A stretch of 6,566 nucleotides of DNA from Deltaproteobacteria bacterium (GCA_019308625.1 JAFDHU010000057.1:1-6566), one strand, 5' to 3'; counted from the first letter of the stretch, positions 1 through 6,536 are shown. Numbers and translations: made by a program. The notes: generated by a model from the letters alone, not told the origin.

Positions 1-29
1 GAGCCGGCCTTAAGGAAACGGGCTTAAGA

Positions 30-230
30 TGGTGAGCTCGGGGGGGATTTACCCAGGGGGTGGAGATGCCATCTTTGCCTGGCCGGTGCACCGGCCCCTT
101 ACTTTCTCAGCCGGTTGGAGGAGTCTGGTTACGCTACAACCCGACTCCCGGGGAAGAACCAATAAGCGAGACGGTTGCCAAGCAGTCCGTCGGTCCACCG
201 CCCCCGGGACCCGCGCAAGGCCTGCCCGGT
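30..230. other. Gene-free stretch with nested inverted repeats, possible structured RNA
   Basis: No ORF here resembles a protein, but the stretch is unusually rich in self-complementarity. CCCAGGGGGTGG at 52-63 can pair, with small bulges, with CCACCGCCCCCGGG at 195-208. Inside that closing helix lie a perfect 16-bp palindrome at 81-96, a hairpin at 121-147 (GAGTC/GACTC and GGTT/AACC arms, one mismatch, 7-nt loop) and a hairpin at 170-191 (GACGG/CCGTC). A short AGAT/ATCT hairpin sits at 64-74. This would fit a structured RNA of roughly 160-180 nt on either strand, or a complex downstream region of the minus-strand operon that ends at 247. I do not recognise conserved blocks of RNase P RNA, tmRNA, SRP RNA, 5S rRNA or a common riboswitch. 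6S RNA cannot be excluded. The folding was done by eye. Confidence 0.35.
81..96. repeat. Perfect 16-bp palindrome
   Basis: GGCCGGTGCACCGGCC is its own reverse complement. As RNA it could form a 6-bp GC stem with a TGCA loop, and as DNA it could be a dimeric protein site. No T-tract follows on either strand, so it is not a standard intrinsic terminator. Confidence 0.6.
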
Positions 231-246
231 CACTATTGCTTCGAAC

Positions 247-591
247 CTAATCCTTCAGGTAACGTTTCACCGCGGCGCGTAGGTCTTCCAAATCGGAGGA
301 TTTGACCAAGTATTCATCCGAGGCCCAGGTGGAGAAGTCCTGTTTGTACTCCCCGTAAGCGGTGCTCAGGAGAACCGGCAAATTCGGACGGCGTTCCTTT
401 ATCTGGCGCAGCGCTTCAATGCCCGGCATCTTAATATCCAGAATCACCAAATCCAGGGGCACCTTTTCTACGATCTCCAGGGCTTCCTTGCCGTTGGAAG
501 CCAAATAAACCTCGTAGCCCTCCTCTTTCAGCTCCTCGCTGTAGAGGAGGCGGATGCTCATCTCATCATCGGCCACCAGAATTTTCTTCAT
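247..591 (-). CDS. Single-domain CheY-like response regulator (receiver only)
   Basis: A 114-residue receiver domain with no output domain, last gene of the minus-strand operon. Visible receiver residues are the acidic pair in VADDE (D8, D9), phospho-acceptor D52 in LVILDIKMPG, the Ser/Thr position in LLSTAY (about 75-76) and the conserved Lys in EYLVKSSDL. It is probably phosphorylated by the kinase encoded just upstream and would act through protein contacts, since no DNA-binding or enzymatic module is present. The ATG at 591 is chosen because AGGAGG lies 6 nt upstream and because this ATG overlaps the kinase stop codon (ATGA), implying translational coupling. An odd point is that the loop after D52 reads KMPGIEAL, where the family normally has KMPG-x-DG-IEAL, so three residues are missing in frame. 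The fold is probably tolerated, but the loop shaping the phosphorylation site is altered. No clear intrinsic terminator follows. Confidence 0.95.
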   Translation of the reverse strand: MKKILVADDEMSIRLLYSEELKEEGYEVYLASNGKEALEIVEKVPLDLVILDIKMPGIEALRQIKERRPNLPVLLSTAYGEYKQDFSTWASDEYLVKSSDLEDLRAAVKRYLKD

Positions 592-2948
592 CGCCTTCCT
601 CCTGAGAAGACATCCACGGTGCTGGCCAGGGCCTTGCCCCGAGCAGCATCTTTTACCAGACAGTATTTGGCCACCGGCAGGGACACAATAAAGGTCACGC
701 CTTTGCCCAATTCGTTTTTCACCTCGATCTGGCCGTAGTGGCGGGAGATGATACGTTGGGCGATGGACAGGCCCAGGCCCGTACCATAATCCTTGGTGGA
801 AAAGAATGGGTTGAAGATGTTGTGGAGAATCTCCAACGGGATACCGCCGCCGGTGTCGGTGATGGCGGCCGCAGCGTAAAGACCGTCCTCTTTCTCCACC
901 GGATAAGTCCTGATGATCAGGGTGCCGCCGTTGGGCATGGCCTGCCAAGCGTTTTGGAACAGGTTGTAAAACACCTGTTTGATCTGGCGGTCATCGCAAT
1001 GGAGGGGAGGCAGATCGACAAACTCTTTAACTACTTTGATGTTGCGAGCCTCCAAGTCCCTCTGGACCAGCACCAGGGTGTCTTCAATAAGCTGGTGCAG
1101 GTTATGTTCGCTGAAGAAACTGACATTTTCACCCGTAAAGTCCAAAATTTCCCGCAGCAGCTTCTCCAGTTTGGAGACCTCCTCCTGAATGACCTCCACA
1201 TAGCCGCGTAAGGGCGAGTCCTTTTCCACCAGTTTGGCGATGCGCCGGGCGAAGCCGCCGATGGACACCAGCGGATTCCTGATTTCGTGAGCCATGCCGG
1301 AGGCCAGGCTGCTCAAGGCGGCCAGCCGGTCGGACTCCAACATGCGCTCCCGAATCAGCATCAACTCCCGGTTGTTGGCCTCAATGGTGGAGTACAGGTG
1401 GGCGTTCTCCAGGACCAGGGCCGCCTGGGTGGCCAGCATCTGTAAGGCATGGAGGGGCTCGGCCTCCAAGGGCCGGGAGGAGGCCTGATTGTCCACCACA
1501 ATCACCCCAGTGACCCTGTCCTTGACCACCAGCGGGACCACAAAGTACTCCTGGGCGTCGTAAAAGCCGGATTGGGAGGACGCCCCAGGGTCCTGCTGGT
1601 GGATGTGATAAGGTCGCATCTGCAGGACCGCCAGCGCCAGGGCCCCCAAGTCGGAGCGCAGAGGAATCTCCCAGTCGGACACGGGCACCTCATTGTTCAA
1701 GGGGAGCAGTAAGGCTTCTGACAAGGGCAGGGAAACCGGGCCCTCGGAAACCTGGGCCCCTTTCACCCCTCGAAGGGTTTGGGAGGGCTCATCCACCATC
1801 AGCATCACGGCCCGGTCAAACCCCAGACCTTCTTTCTGCACCAAGCCCTGGAGAATGATTTCCACCAAACGGTCCTCCTGGATGGTGGTCAGCATGGCCC
1901 GGGAGATTTCCTGCAGGATGGTGAGATTCCTCACCATCCGCTCATTTCTTTCCGCCAGGGTCTCCACCTGCTGGTAGGTGAGGGCGTTTTCCAGGGCATT
2001 GATGATCAGGCTGGCCATGGTGAAGAGCAGTTGGCGGTTTTCCAGATCAAAGGCCTGATACTCACCGTTGGGGGTGAGCTTGTCAAACACACACAAAGTG
2101 CCCTGGAGCTGGCTTTTAAAATTCAAAGGCACAGTCAGGTGGTAGTGCACCCGGCCTTGACTGTCCCGGGTCTGGCCTTCCAGATAGGACATTTCCGCCG
2201 TCTGGAAGGGGTTGGCAGTCTGCGGCATGCTGGGAAGGACTCTGGCGGCAGGAATTTGTCCATATTGGGAGGCAACCCGGATTTCTCCGGTGAGGCGGTC
2301 AATGATTTGCAGGGCCGCCCCCCGGGCATTGATTACCTTGGCGGTGGTGCTCACCACCCGCTCCAGGAGTTCGCCCAGTTCCACCGTGGAACTTAAGGCC
2401 TTACCTACTTCAAACAGCACCGAGAGTTCGGCGATGCGCTTTTTGGCCTCCTCCTGAAGCAGGGCCTGACGTACCGTGCTGGCCAGCATCAGGGTAGCCA
2501 GCCGCACCATCTGGCGTTCGGCATTGGAGAAAGTGCGCTCGGCCTTGTCCACCAACAGCAGGACGCCGTAAAGAAAATTGTCGTCAGCTACCGGGAAGGC
2601 GGCCAGGGTGGCGAAGGCAGGATGGAGCTTCTCCAAGGGTCGGTTTAAATCCAACACCCCTTCCTGACGCCGGTAGACCACCTTGGGCCTCCGTATCTGG
2701 GCCACCTCCCCCACCAGCCCCTGGCCCCGGTGAAACTCAAGGCGCAGGTGGGCGGGAAGCGGACCCTGGCTGCTGATCTGCAAAGGAAGAGTTTCTTTGG
2801 TTTTATCCAGGGCAAAGTACAGCGCCAAGTCCACCTTGAGGTGGCGCCCCAAGAGATGAACCATGTTATTGAGCCGCTCCCCGAAGCTTACGGTGGAGGT
2901 AATGACCTCCACCATTTGGGTCAAGAAGGTGTTACGCTGCGAGGCCAT
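588..2948 (-). CDS. Soluble triple-GAF sensor histidine kinase
   Basis: A 786-residue kinase with no signal peptide or membrane helix, so it should sense cytosolic cues. Three GAF-like domains run at about 10-160, 170-320 and 345-515, joined by short helical linkers. A helix at about 515-545 leads into the HisKA dimerisation domain with H-box GMAHEIRNPL (phospho-acceptor H554). The HATPase_c domain shows the N-box NLFQNAWQAM (N666), G1 box DTGGGIP (698-704), F-box IFNPFFSTK (711-719) and G2 box GTGLGLS (722-728), so it appears catalytically complete. A tail of about 28 residues follows. The ligand cannot be read from sequence. The gene starts 6 nt after the glgA stop and ends in an ATGA overlap with the response regulator, so the two form a cognate pair. 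No strong Shine-Dalgarno precedes the ATG at 2948; translation probably follows on from glgA. The third GAF domain has a divergent middle part (about 395-450), and I cannot tell whether that is natural variation. Confidence 0.95.
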   Translation of the reverse strand: MASQRNTFLTQMVEVITSTVSFGERLNNMVHLLGRHLKVDLALYFALDKTKETLPLQISSQGPLPAHLRLEFHRGQGLVGEVAQIRRPKVVYRRQEGVLDLNRPLEKLHPAFATLAAFPVADDNFLYGVLLLVDKAERTFSNAERQMVRLATLMLASTVRQALLQEEAKKRIAELSVLFEVGKALSSTVELGELLERVVSTTAKVINARGAALQIIDRLTGEIRVASQYGQIPAARVLPSMPQTANPFQTAEMSYLEGQTRDSQGRVHYHLTVPLNFKSQLQGTLCVFDKLTPNGEYQAFDLENRQLLFTMASLIINALENALTYQQVETLAERNERMVRNLTILQEISRAMLTTIQEDRLVEIILQGLVQKEGLGFDRAVMLMVDEPSQTLRGVKGAQVSEGPVSLPLSEALLLPLNNEVPVSDWEIPLRSDLGALALAVLQMRPYHIHQQDPGASSQSGFYDAQEYFVVPLVVKDRVTGVIVVDNQASSRPLEAEPLHALQMLATQAALVLENAHLYSTIEANNRELMLIRERMLESDRLAALSSLASGMAHEIRNPLVSIGGFARRIAKLVEKDSPLRGYVEVIQEEVSKLEKLLREILDFTGENVSFFSEHNLHQLIEDTLVLVQRDLEARNIKVVKEFVDLPPLHCDDRQIKQVFYNLFQNAWQAMPNGGTLIIRTYPVEKEDGLYAAAAITDTGGGIPLEILHNIFNPFFSTKDYGTGLGLSIAQRIISRHYGQIEVKNELGKGVTFIVSLPVAKYCLVKDAARGKALASTVDVFSGGRR
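598..603 (-). promoter_or_regulatory. Shine-Dalgarno of the response regulator, inside the kinase gene
   Basis: The minus strand reads AGGAGG, 6 nt before the ATG at 591. It lies within the last codons of the kinase gene (encoding Gly-Gly-Arg-Arg). It fixes the response-regulator start and supports coupled translation through the ATGA overlap. Confidence 0.85.
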
Positions 2949-2954
2949 GGGTCT

Positions 2955-4278
2955 TCATCCAACGATTAGCTGCCGGCGCTTTTCCAGGGCTTTATGGTAG
3001 AGGTCCACGTATTTGGGGGCCACCAGGTCCCAGGAAAAGTTCAACTTCATGTTGTTTTGTATCAGCCTCCGCCAAGCCTCCTGGTCCTCGTAGAGGCTTA
3101 AGGCCTGCTGCACCGCCCCCAGGAACTCTGCCGGGGTGTAGCCACTGAACTTGAAGCCGCTACCTTGCCCGGTTTGGGGGTCGTAGGCTGCAATGGTTTC
3201 ATCCAGCCCACCGGTGGCCCGGACCACCGGGACAGTGCCGTAACGCAGGCAATAAAGCTGGTCCAGGCCGCACGGTTCGTACTGCGACGGCATCAGAAAA
3301 ATATCCGTGCCGGCGATAATCTGGTGGGCCAAGTCTTCGCGATAGCCGATAAACAGGCCGATGCGGCCGGGATGTCTGCGGCTGATTTCCTGAAGGAGAT
3401 ACTGGTGCCGTTCCTCCCCGGTCCCCTGCAGGACAAAGCCCACATTCAGCCGCATGAGATCATCCAGAATATTCTCCACCAGATCAATGCCCTTGCGCTG
3501 ACACAAACGGGTGGTCATGCCCAACAGGGGCCGGCCTTCCGGCAGGTCCAAGTCAAAAAACTCTATCAGGGCCTGCCTGCAGACCTTTTTGCCGGCCAGT
3601 TCCTCGCCACTGTACGAGGCCGGGATAAAGGGGTCCACCGCCGGGTCCCACCGCTGGTAATCCACCCCTTCCACAATGCCGAAGAGGTCCTGGGAGCGCT
3701 CCTGCAAGACTCCTTCCAGGCCGAAGCCGTGGGCGGGCGTGAGAATCTCCTCCCGGTATTTGGTGCTCACCGTGTTCAGCAGGTCAGCATAGACCAGACC
3801 GCCCTTCATAAAATTAATTTTACCATAAAATTCCAGGGCCTTGGGGGAGAACAACTCCCAGCCCAAGCCGCTGAAACTGGGGGTGGTCCCGGTATAAGGT
3901 ACGGAGATAAACTGGCACCAAGCCGGTCTGCCATTCCTGGCAGTGGCAGACGTTCATCTCCAGCTCCAGGGCCAGCAGCATTTCCACCACCGCCCGGCTA
4001 AAGAAGATAAACCGCTCGGCATTGTCTTCAAAATCGCCGTACTCGGTGCCATAAAGCCCTTCCCGGTCAAACAGGGCGTCCTGGCCGACAAAATAGTAGG
4101 TAAGGCGGGGGCTCACCTCCACCTGATAAATCTCTGCAGCCAACCGATAGAGGGGCATTACCACCTTAACGTCATGCCCTAATCTGGCCAGAGCGCCCGC
4201 CAAAGAGGCAATGACTTCGGCCAACCCGCCGCTTCGGGCAAAAGGGTTGGCCTCCGGGGTTGCCATAAGGATGCGCAT
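2955..4278 (-). pseudogene. glgA: Glycogen (ADP-glucose) synthase, interrupted by missing segments and a frameshift
   Basis: GT5 family enzyme that elongates alpha-1,4-glucan from ADP-glucose. The N-terminal half (4278 to about 3870) begins MRILMATPE, has the SGGLAEV nucleotide-sugar loop, LFDREGLYG and DNAERF, and reads on out of frame to a stop at 3820. The C-terminal half resumes in another frame at about 3866 with GWELFSPKALEFYGKINF and continues through TTRLCQRKGIDL, SQYEPCGLDQLY and RATGGLDETI to a stop at 2955. Between the halves the usual HNLAYQG-containing segment of about 25 residues is absent. A second shortfall of about 25 residues, in frame, follows MPLYR near 4144. Together the halves give about 437 residues against a usual 475-500. 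R15 replaces the ADP-glucose-binding Lys (E. coli K15), and HCQEW replaces HxHDW. The ATG at 4278 is preferred over GTG at 4281 because AAGGA is 6 nt from it. As written the gene cannot encode an active synthase. Confidence 0.93.
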
Positions 4279-4284
4279 CACCGA

Positions 4285-4289
4285 TCCTT
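4285..4289 (-). promoter_or_regulatory. Shine-Dalgarno deciding the glgA start
   Basis: The minus strand reads AAGGA, 6 nt before the ATG at 4278 but only 3 nt before the in-frame GTG at 4281, so the ATG is the likely start. It lies in the 19-nt gap between galT and glgA. Confidence 0.6.
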
Positions 4290-4297
4290 GGCCGGGT

Positions 4298-5296
4298 CTA
4301 GAGCTGCACCTCTTTTAGGTATTGGGCCGCATCTTCCGGCGGAGTGGGGTTGATAAAAAACCCGGAACCCCACTCAAATCCGGCCATCAAAGTAAGCTTG
4401 GGCATGATTTCAAAATGCCAGTGGTAATACGGCACCTCGGGCTCGCGAATAGGGGCGGTATGCAGAATGAAGTTGTAGGGCGCCTTGCCCAAGGACTTTT
4501 CCAGACGTTTCAGGGTTTCTGAAAAGATTTCGGCCAGGAGGCGGAAGGACTTCTGCTCAAGGTCCACAAAGGAAGACAGGTGGGTTTTAGGAAGGATCCA
4601 GACTTCAAACGGGGAGCGGGGGGCAAAGGGGCACAGAGCCAGAAATGCTTCGTTCTCCAGCACCACGCGGACGCCCTGTTGCAACTCCTGGCGAATCATG
4701 TCGCAAAACACACAGCGTTCCTTCCAATTGTAGTAAAACTTGGCCCCGTTCAGTTCCTCCATCACCAATTCCGGCACAATGGGCAGGCCGATGAGCTGGC
4801 TGTGGCTGTGTTCCAGGGATGCCCCTGCTGCCCGCCCCTGGTTCTTGAAGATCAGCACGTAGCGGAAGCGGGGATCCTGGGCCAAGGCTTGGATGCGTTT
4901 CTGATAGGCGGTGAGGACATTCACAAAACCGTCAATGGAGATGGTGGACAGGGTGACGTGGTGATCGGGATTTTCAATGATGACTTCGTGGGTGCCGATG
5001 CCGTTCATCTTGTCATACATGCCTTCACCCATCCGGTCGGGCTCACCCTCAAGCACCAGGGCCGGGAATTTATTGTTCACCACCCGAAGATGCCAGCCTG
5101 GGGTATTGGGTTCCGTGCCCGGCTCCCGGATGGCAAAGATTTCCGGCGGCGTGGTGTGCTCATTGCCAGGACAAAAAGGGCAAAAGCCGCCTTTGACCAC
5201 TTCTTCTTCAATTACAAAGTCATGGGGGCGTTTGCCCCTTTCCGTGGAAATAATCACCCAGCGCCCGATAATGGGATCTTTGCGCAACTCCGGCAT
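4298..5296 (-). CDS. galT: Galactose/hexose-1-phosphate uridylyltransferase (GalT family)
   Basis: A complete 332-residue member of the GalT branch of the HIT superfamily, which transfers a nucleotidyl group between sugar phosphates through a uridylylated His. Seen in order are MPELRKDPIIGRWVII at the N-terminus, zinc-type CPFC (C39, C42), THEVI (H103), the active-site motif HSHSQ (163-167, H165 aligning with the E. coli nucleophile H166 in HPHPQ), a second CVFC pair (195/198) and a C-terminal HWHFEIMP. Length and motif order match the family with no gap. The Ser residues in HSHSQ and the neighbouring glgA leave room for a broader role, for example UDP- or ADP-glucose turnover tied to glycogen, but specificity cannot be decided from sequence. 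It is the first gene of the operon, with GTGAGG 7 nt before the ATG at 5296 and a promoter about 80 nt upstream. Confidence 0.93.
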   Translation of the reverse strand: MPELRKDPIIGRWVIISTERGKRPHDFVIEEEVVKGGFCPFCPGNEHTTPPEIFAIREPGTEPNTPGWHLRVVNNKFPALVLEGEPDRMGEGMYDKMNGIGTHEVIIENPDHHVTLSTISIDGFVNVLTAYQKRIQALAQDPRFRYVLIFKNQGRAAGASLEHSHSQLIGLPIVPELVMEELNGAKFYYNWKERCVFCDMIRQELQQGVRVVLENEAFLALCPFAPRSPFEVWILPKTHLSSFVDLEQKSFRLLAEIFSETLKRLEKSLGKAPYNFILHTAPIREPEVPYYHWHFEIMPKLTLMAGFEWGSGFFINPTPPEDAAQYLKEVQL

Positions 5297-5303
5297 GAAT
5301 GGG

Positions 5304-5309
5304 CCTCAC
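5304..5309 (-). promoter_or_regulatory. Shine-Dalgarno of galT
   Basis: The minus strand reads GTGAGG, 7 nt before the galT ATG at 5296. It supports that start, which also matches the conserved MPELRKDP N-terminus. Confidence 0.65.
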
Positions 5310-5376
5310 AAGCGCCTGAAGTTTTCACTGCCATCGGCCATAAACAAAAAAACCTGAAAGGAAGAATTTATCCCCC

Positions 5377-5404
5377 AGTATACTTTGCCCCGGAAATTAT
5401 GCAA
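5377..5404 (-). promoter_or_regulatory. Sigma70-type promoter of the galT-glgA-kinase-regulator operon
   Basis: On the minus strand, -35 TTGCAT (5404-5399) is separated by 16 nt from -10 TATACT (5382-5377). Transcription would start near 5370, giving a 5' leader of about 75 nt before galT. No other promoter-like pair this good was seen upstream of the operon. It is a motif match only. Confidence 0.6.
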
Positions 5405-5419
5405 GAAGTTTACCTTTTA

Positions 5420-5434
5420 CCGGCCATTGGCCGG
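5420..5434. repeat. Inverted repeat behind the galT promoter
   Basis: CCGGCC-ATT-GGCCGG is a perfect 6-bp inverted repeat with a 3-nt spacer, 15 bp upstream of the -35 box. It could be a regulator-binding site for the operon or a remnant hairpin downstream of the DUF2905 gene. There is no adjoining T-tract, so an intrinsic terminator is unlikely. Confidence 0.45.
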
Positions 5435-5509
5435 ATGTAGCAATTAAACCCTTCTCCTTGACTTCCCAGGGCGCTCTTAAAACCTTCCTTGGTTCCGGGC
5501 AAGTTGCAA

Positions 5510-5722
5510 TTATCTGCGGAACAGGTATATCAATAAAGTGAGAACCACGCTGATCAGAATACAGGTCCCCAAGGGGAAGTAAAAGGTCCAGCGGCCCCGC
5601 TGCCAGACGATGTCTCCAGGGAGTTTCCCCAGCCAGGGAATCCTCGGGGCCAGCCAGAGGATAACCCCGACCACCACCAGAATCACTCCCATAAAAACCA
5701 GAAAACGCCCCATTTCCGACAT
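5510..5722 (-). CDS. Small two-helix membrane protein, DUF2905-like
   Basis: A 70-residue protein of unknown function. Two hydrophobic stretches (about 7-27 and 48-67) would each cross the inner membrane. Between them lies a polar loop with the features that suggest DUF2905: a LGKLPGDI block, a basic/aromatic patch and FYFPLGTC, followed by a short Arg-rich end (LFRR). Length matches that family. The ATG at 5722 is chosen because AGGAGAGG ends 6 nt upstream; an internal ATG at 5713 lacks such a site. It is on the same strand as the galT operon but 213 bp upstream of galT with its own leader, and galT has a separate promoter, so co-transcription is doubtful. It diverges from hisA. The assignment is from remembered family pattern, not from a search. 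Confidence 0.85.
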   Translation of the reverse strand: MSEMGRFLVFMGVILVVVGVILWLAPRIPWLGKLPGDIVWQRGRWTFYFPLGTCILISVVLTLLIYLFRR

Positions 5723-5728
5723 GTCTGA

Positions 5729-5736
5729 CCTCTCCT
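5729..5736 (-). promoter_or_regulatory. Shine-Dalgarno of the DUF2905-like gene
   Basis: The minus strand reads AGGAGAGG, 6 nt before the ATG at 5722. It is a strong site and fixes the start of this small gene. Confidence 0.75.
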
Positions 5737-5854
5737 ACCCGAGCTGAAAAGGTGTCGTCGTCAGAGATGTATACCGCATCTGCTCCAACTGCTTTCTGGT
5801 TTAATTTAATGGTATCATTACATTTTGTGGTTTACAACAATTCGGGGGAAGAGG

Positions 5855-5884
5855 TTGCCCCTCTCAATGTTCTTGGGTTAAGAT
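5855..5884 (+). promoter_or_regulatory. Weak candidate promoter for hisA
   Basis: TTGCCC (5855-5860) and TAAGAT (5879-5884) are 18 nt apart. The start site would be near 5891, only a few bases before the hisA start, giving an almost leaderless transcript. That would fit the absence of a recognisable Shine-Dalgarno before hisA. The match is poor, and the AT-rich patch at 5797-5845 may hold the real promoter. Confidence 0.22.
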
Positions 5885-5898
5885 TATAACCTGATGTG

Positions 5899-6536
5899 AT
5901 GATAATCTTTCCAGCCATTGACATTCGCGGCGGCAAGTGTGTGCGGCTTAGGCAGGGACGGGCGGACCAGGAAACCGTGTTCGGGGACGACCCTGCCGCC
6001 ATGGGCCGCCGGTGGCAGGAGGCCGGCGCCCAGTGGCTGCACGTGGTGGACCTGGACGGCGCCTTTAGCAGCAGGCCCCAAAACCTGGAGAGCATCCGCC
6101 GGCTACGCCGGGCTGTGACCATCCCCATGCAATTGGGGGGCGGCATCCGGACGCTGGATACTATCGCCGCCTACGTGGAGTTGGGCGTTGACCGGTTGAT
6201 TCTGGGCACCGCCGCCCTGAAGGACCCGGAAATGGTGGCCCGGGCCTGTGAAACCTATTGGCCCAGGAAGTGGCCGCCTGGAAGCCCGTCGCCCTGATTT
6301 ACACCGACATCTCCCGGGACGGGGTGAAGACCGGGGTCAATGTGGAGGCCACCAGAGCTCTGGCCGAGGCGGTGTCCGTACCGGTCATCGCCTCCGGCGG
6401 GGTGCGCTCTCTGGAGGACATCCGGGCACTCAAGCCCCTTCAGCCCCTGGGAGTCATCGGCGTCATCATCGGCCGGGCCCTTTATGACGGCCTGATTGAC
6501 CTGACCGAAGCCATACACTTGGCGCAGACGCCCTAA
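5899..6536 (+). pseudogene. hisA: HisA (ProFAR isomerase), missing an internal segment with a frameshift
   Basis: HisA is a beta/alpha-barrel enzyme that isomerises ProFAR to PRFAR in histidine biosynthesis. The 5' part reads MIIFPAIDIRGGKCVRLRQG (catalytic D8), then HVVDLDGAF, QLGGGIR and LILGTAALKDPEMVARACE up to about 6255. From 6258 the family sequence resumes in a different frame: LAQEVAAW, LIYTDISRDG, VIASGGV, a GVIIGRALYDG phosphate-binding segment and stop at 6536. The segment normally between ACE and LAQE, about 30 residues with VGIDARxGKVAVxGW, is absent. It carries the second catalytic Asp (T. maritima D127). The two parts total about 213 residues against roughly 240-245. The shift requires a missing length of 3n+1 bases. 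If real, the gene is inactive. The ATG at 5899 matches the conserved N-terminus; GTG at 5896 is an in-frame alternative. No clear Shine-Dalgarno is present. Confidence 0.94.

Noticed and set aside
98..118. TPP-riboswitch-like GGCTGAGA on the minus strand
   Set aside because: The second conserved TPP-riboswitch block is missing and no thiamine gene follows.
238..256. tRNA T-arm-like GGTTCGAA on the minus strand next to the regulator stop codon
   Set aside because: The flanking bases do not form a 5-bp T-stem, and no anticodon or acceptor arm can be found around it.
592..948. Longer N-terminus for the response regulator (open frame extending up to 948)
   Set aside because: The extension overlaps the kinase ATPase domain in another frame, is rich in Arg/His and has no receiver homology. 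The ATG at 591 has a strong Shine-Dalgarno and a canonical receiver N-terminus.
588..2948. Transmembrane sensor in the kinase N-terminus
   Set aside because: No hydrophobic stretch long enough to span the membrane was seen in the 786 residues; the input modules are cytosolic GAF domains.
3820..3876. Programmed ribosomal frameshift in glgA
   Set aside because: A frameshift would join the frames but would not supply the missing conserved residues; no slippery heptamer is evident.
3165..4001. Long plus-strand open frame opposite glgA (278 codons)
   Set aside because: It is antisense to clear GT5 sequence, has no recognisable domain, and spans the glgA junction only because that strand has few stops.
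4580..5440. Long plus-strand open frame opposite galT (286 codons)
   Set aside because: It is a shadow of intact galT with no family-like motifs and no ribosome binding site.
5480..5496. Intrinsic terminator after the DUF2905-like gene
   Set aside because: Only a 4-bp AACC/GGTT stem with a short T run is present, too weak to call.
6250..6265. Programmed frameshift or translational bypass in hisA
   Set aside because: The catalytic segment is absent from the DNA, so recoding cannot restore the enzyme.
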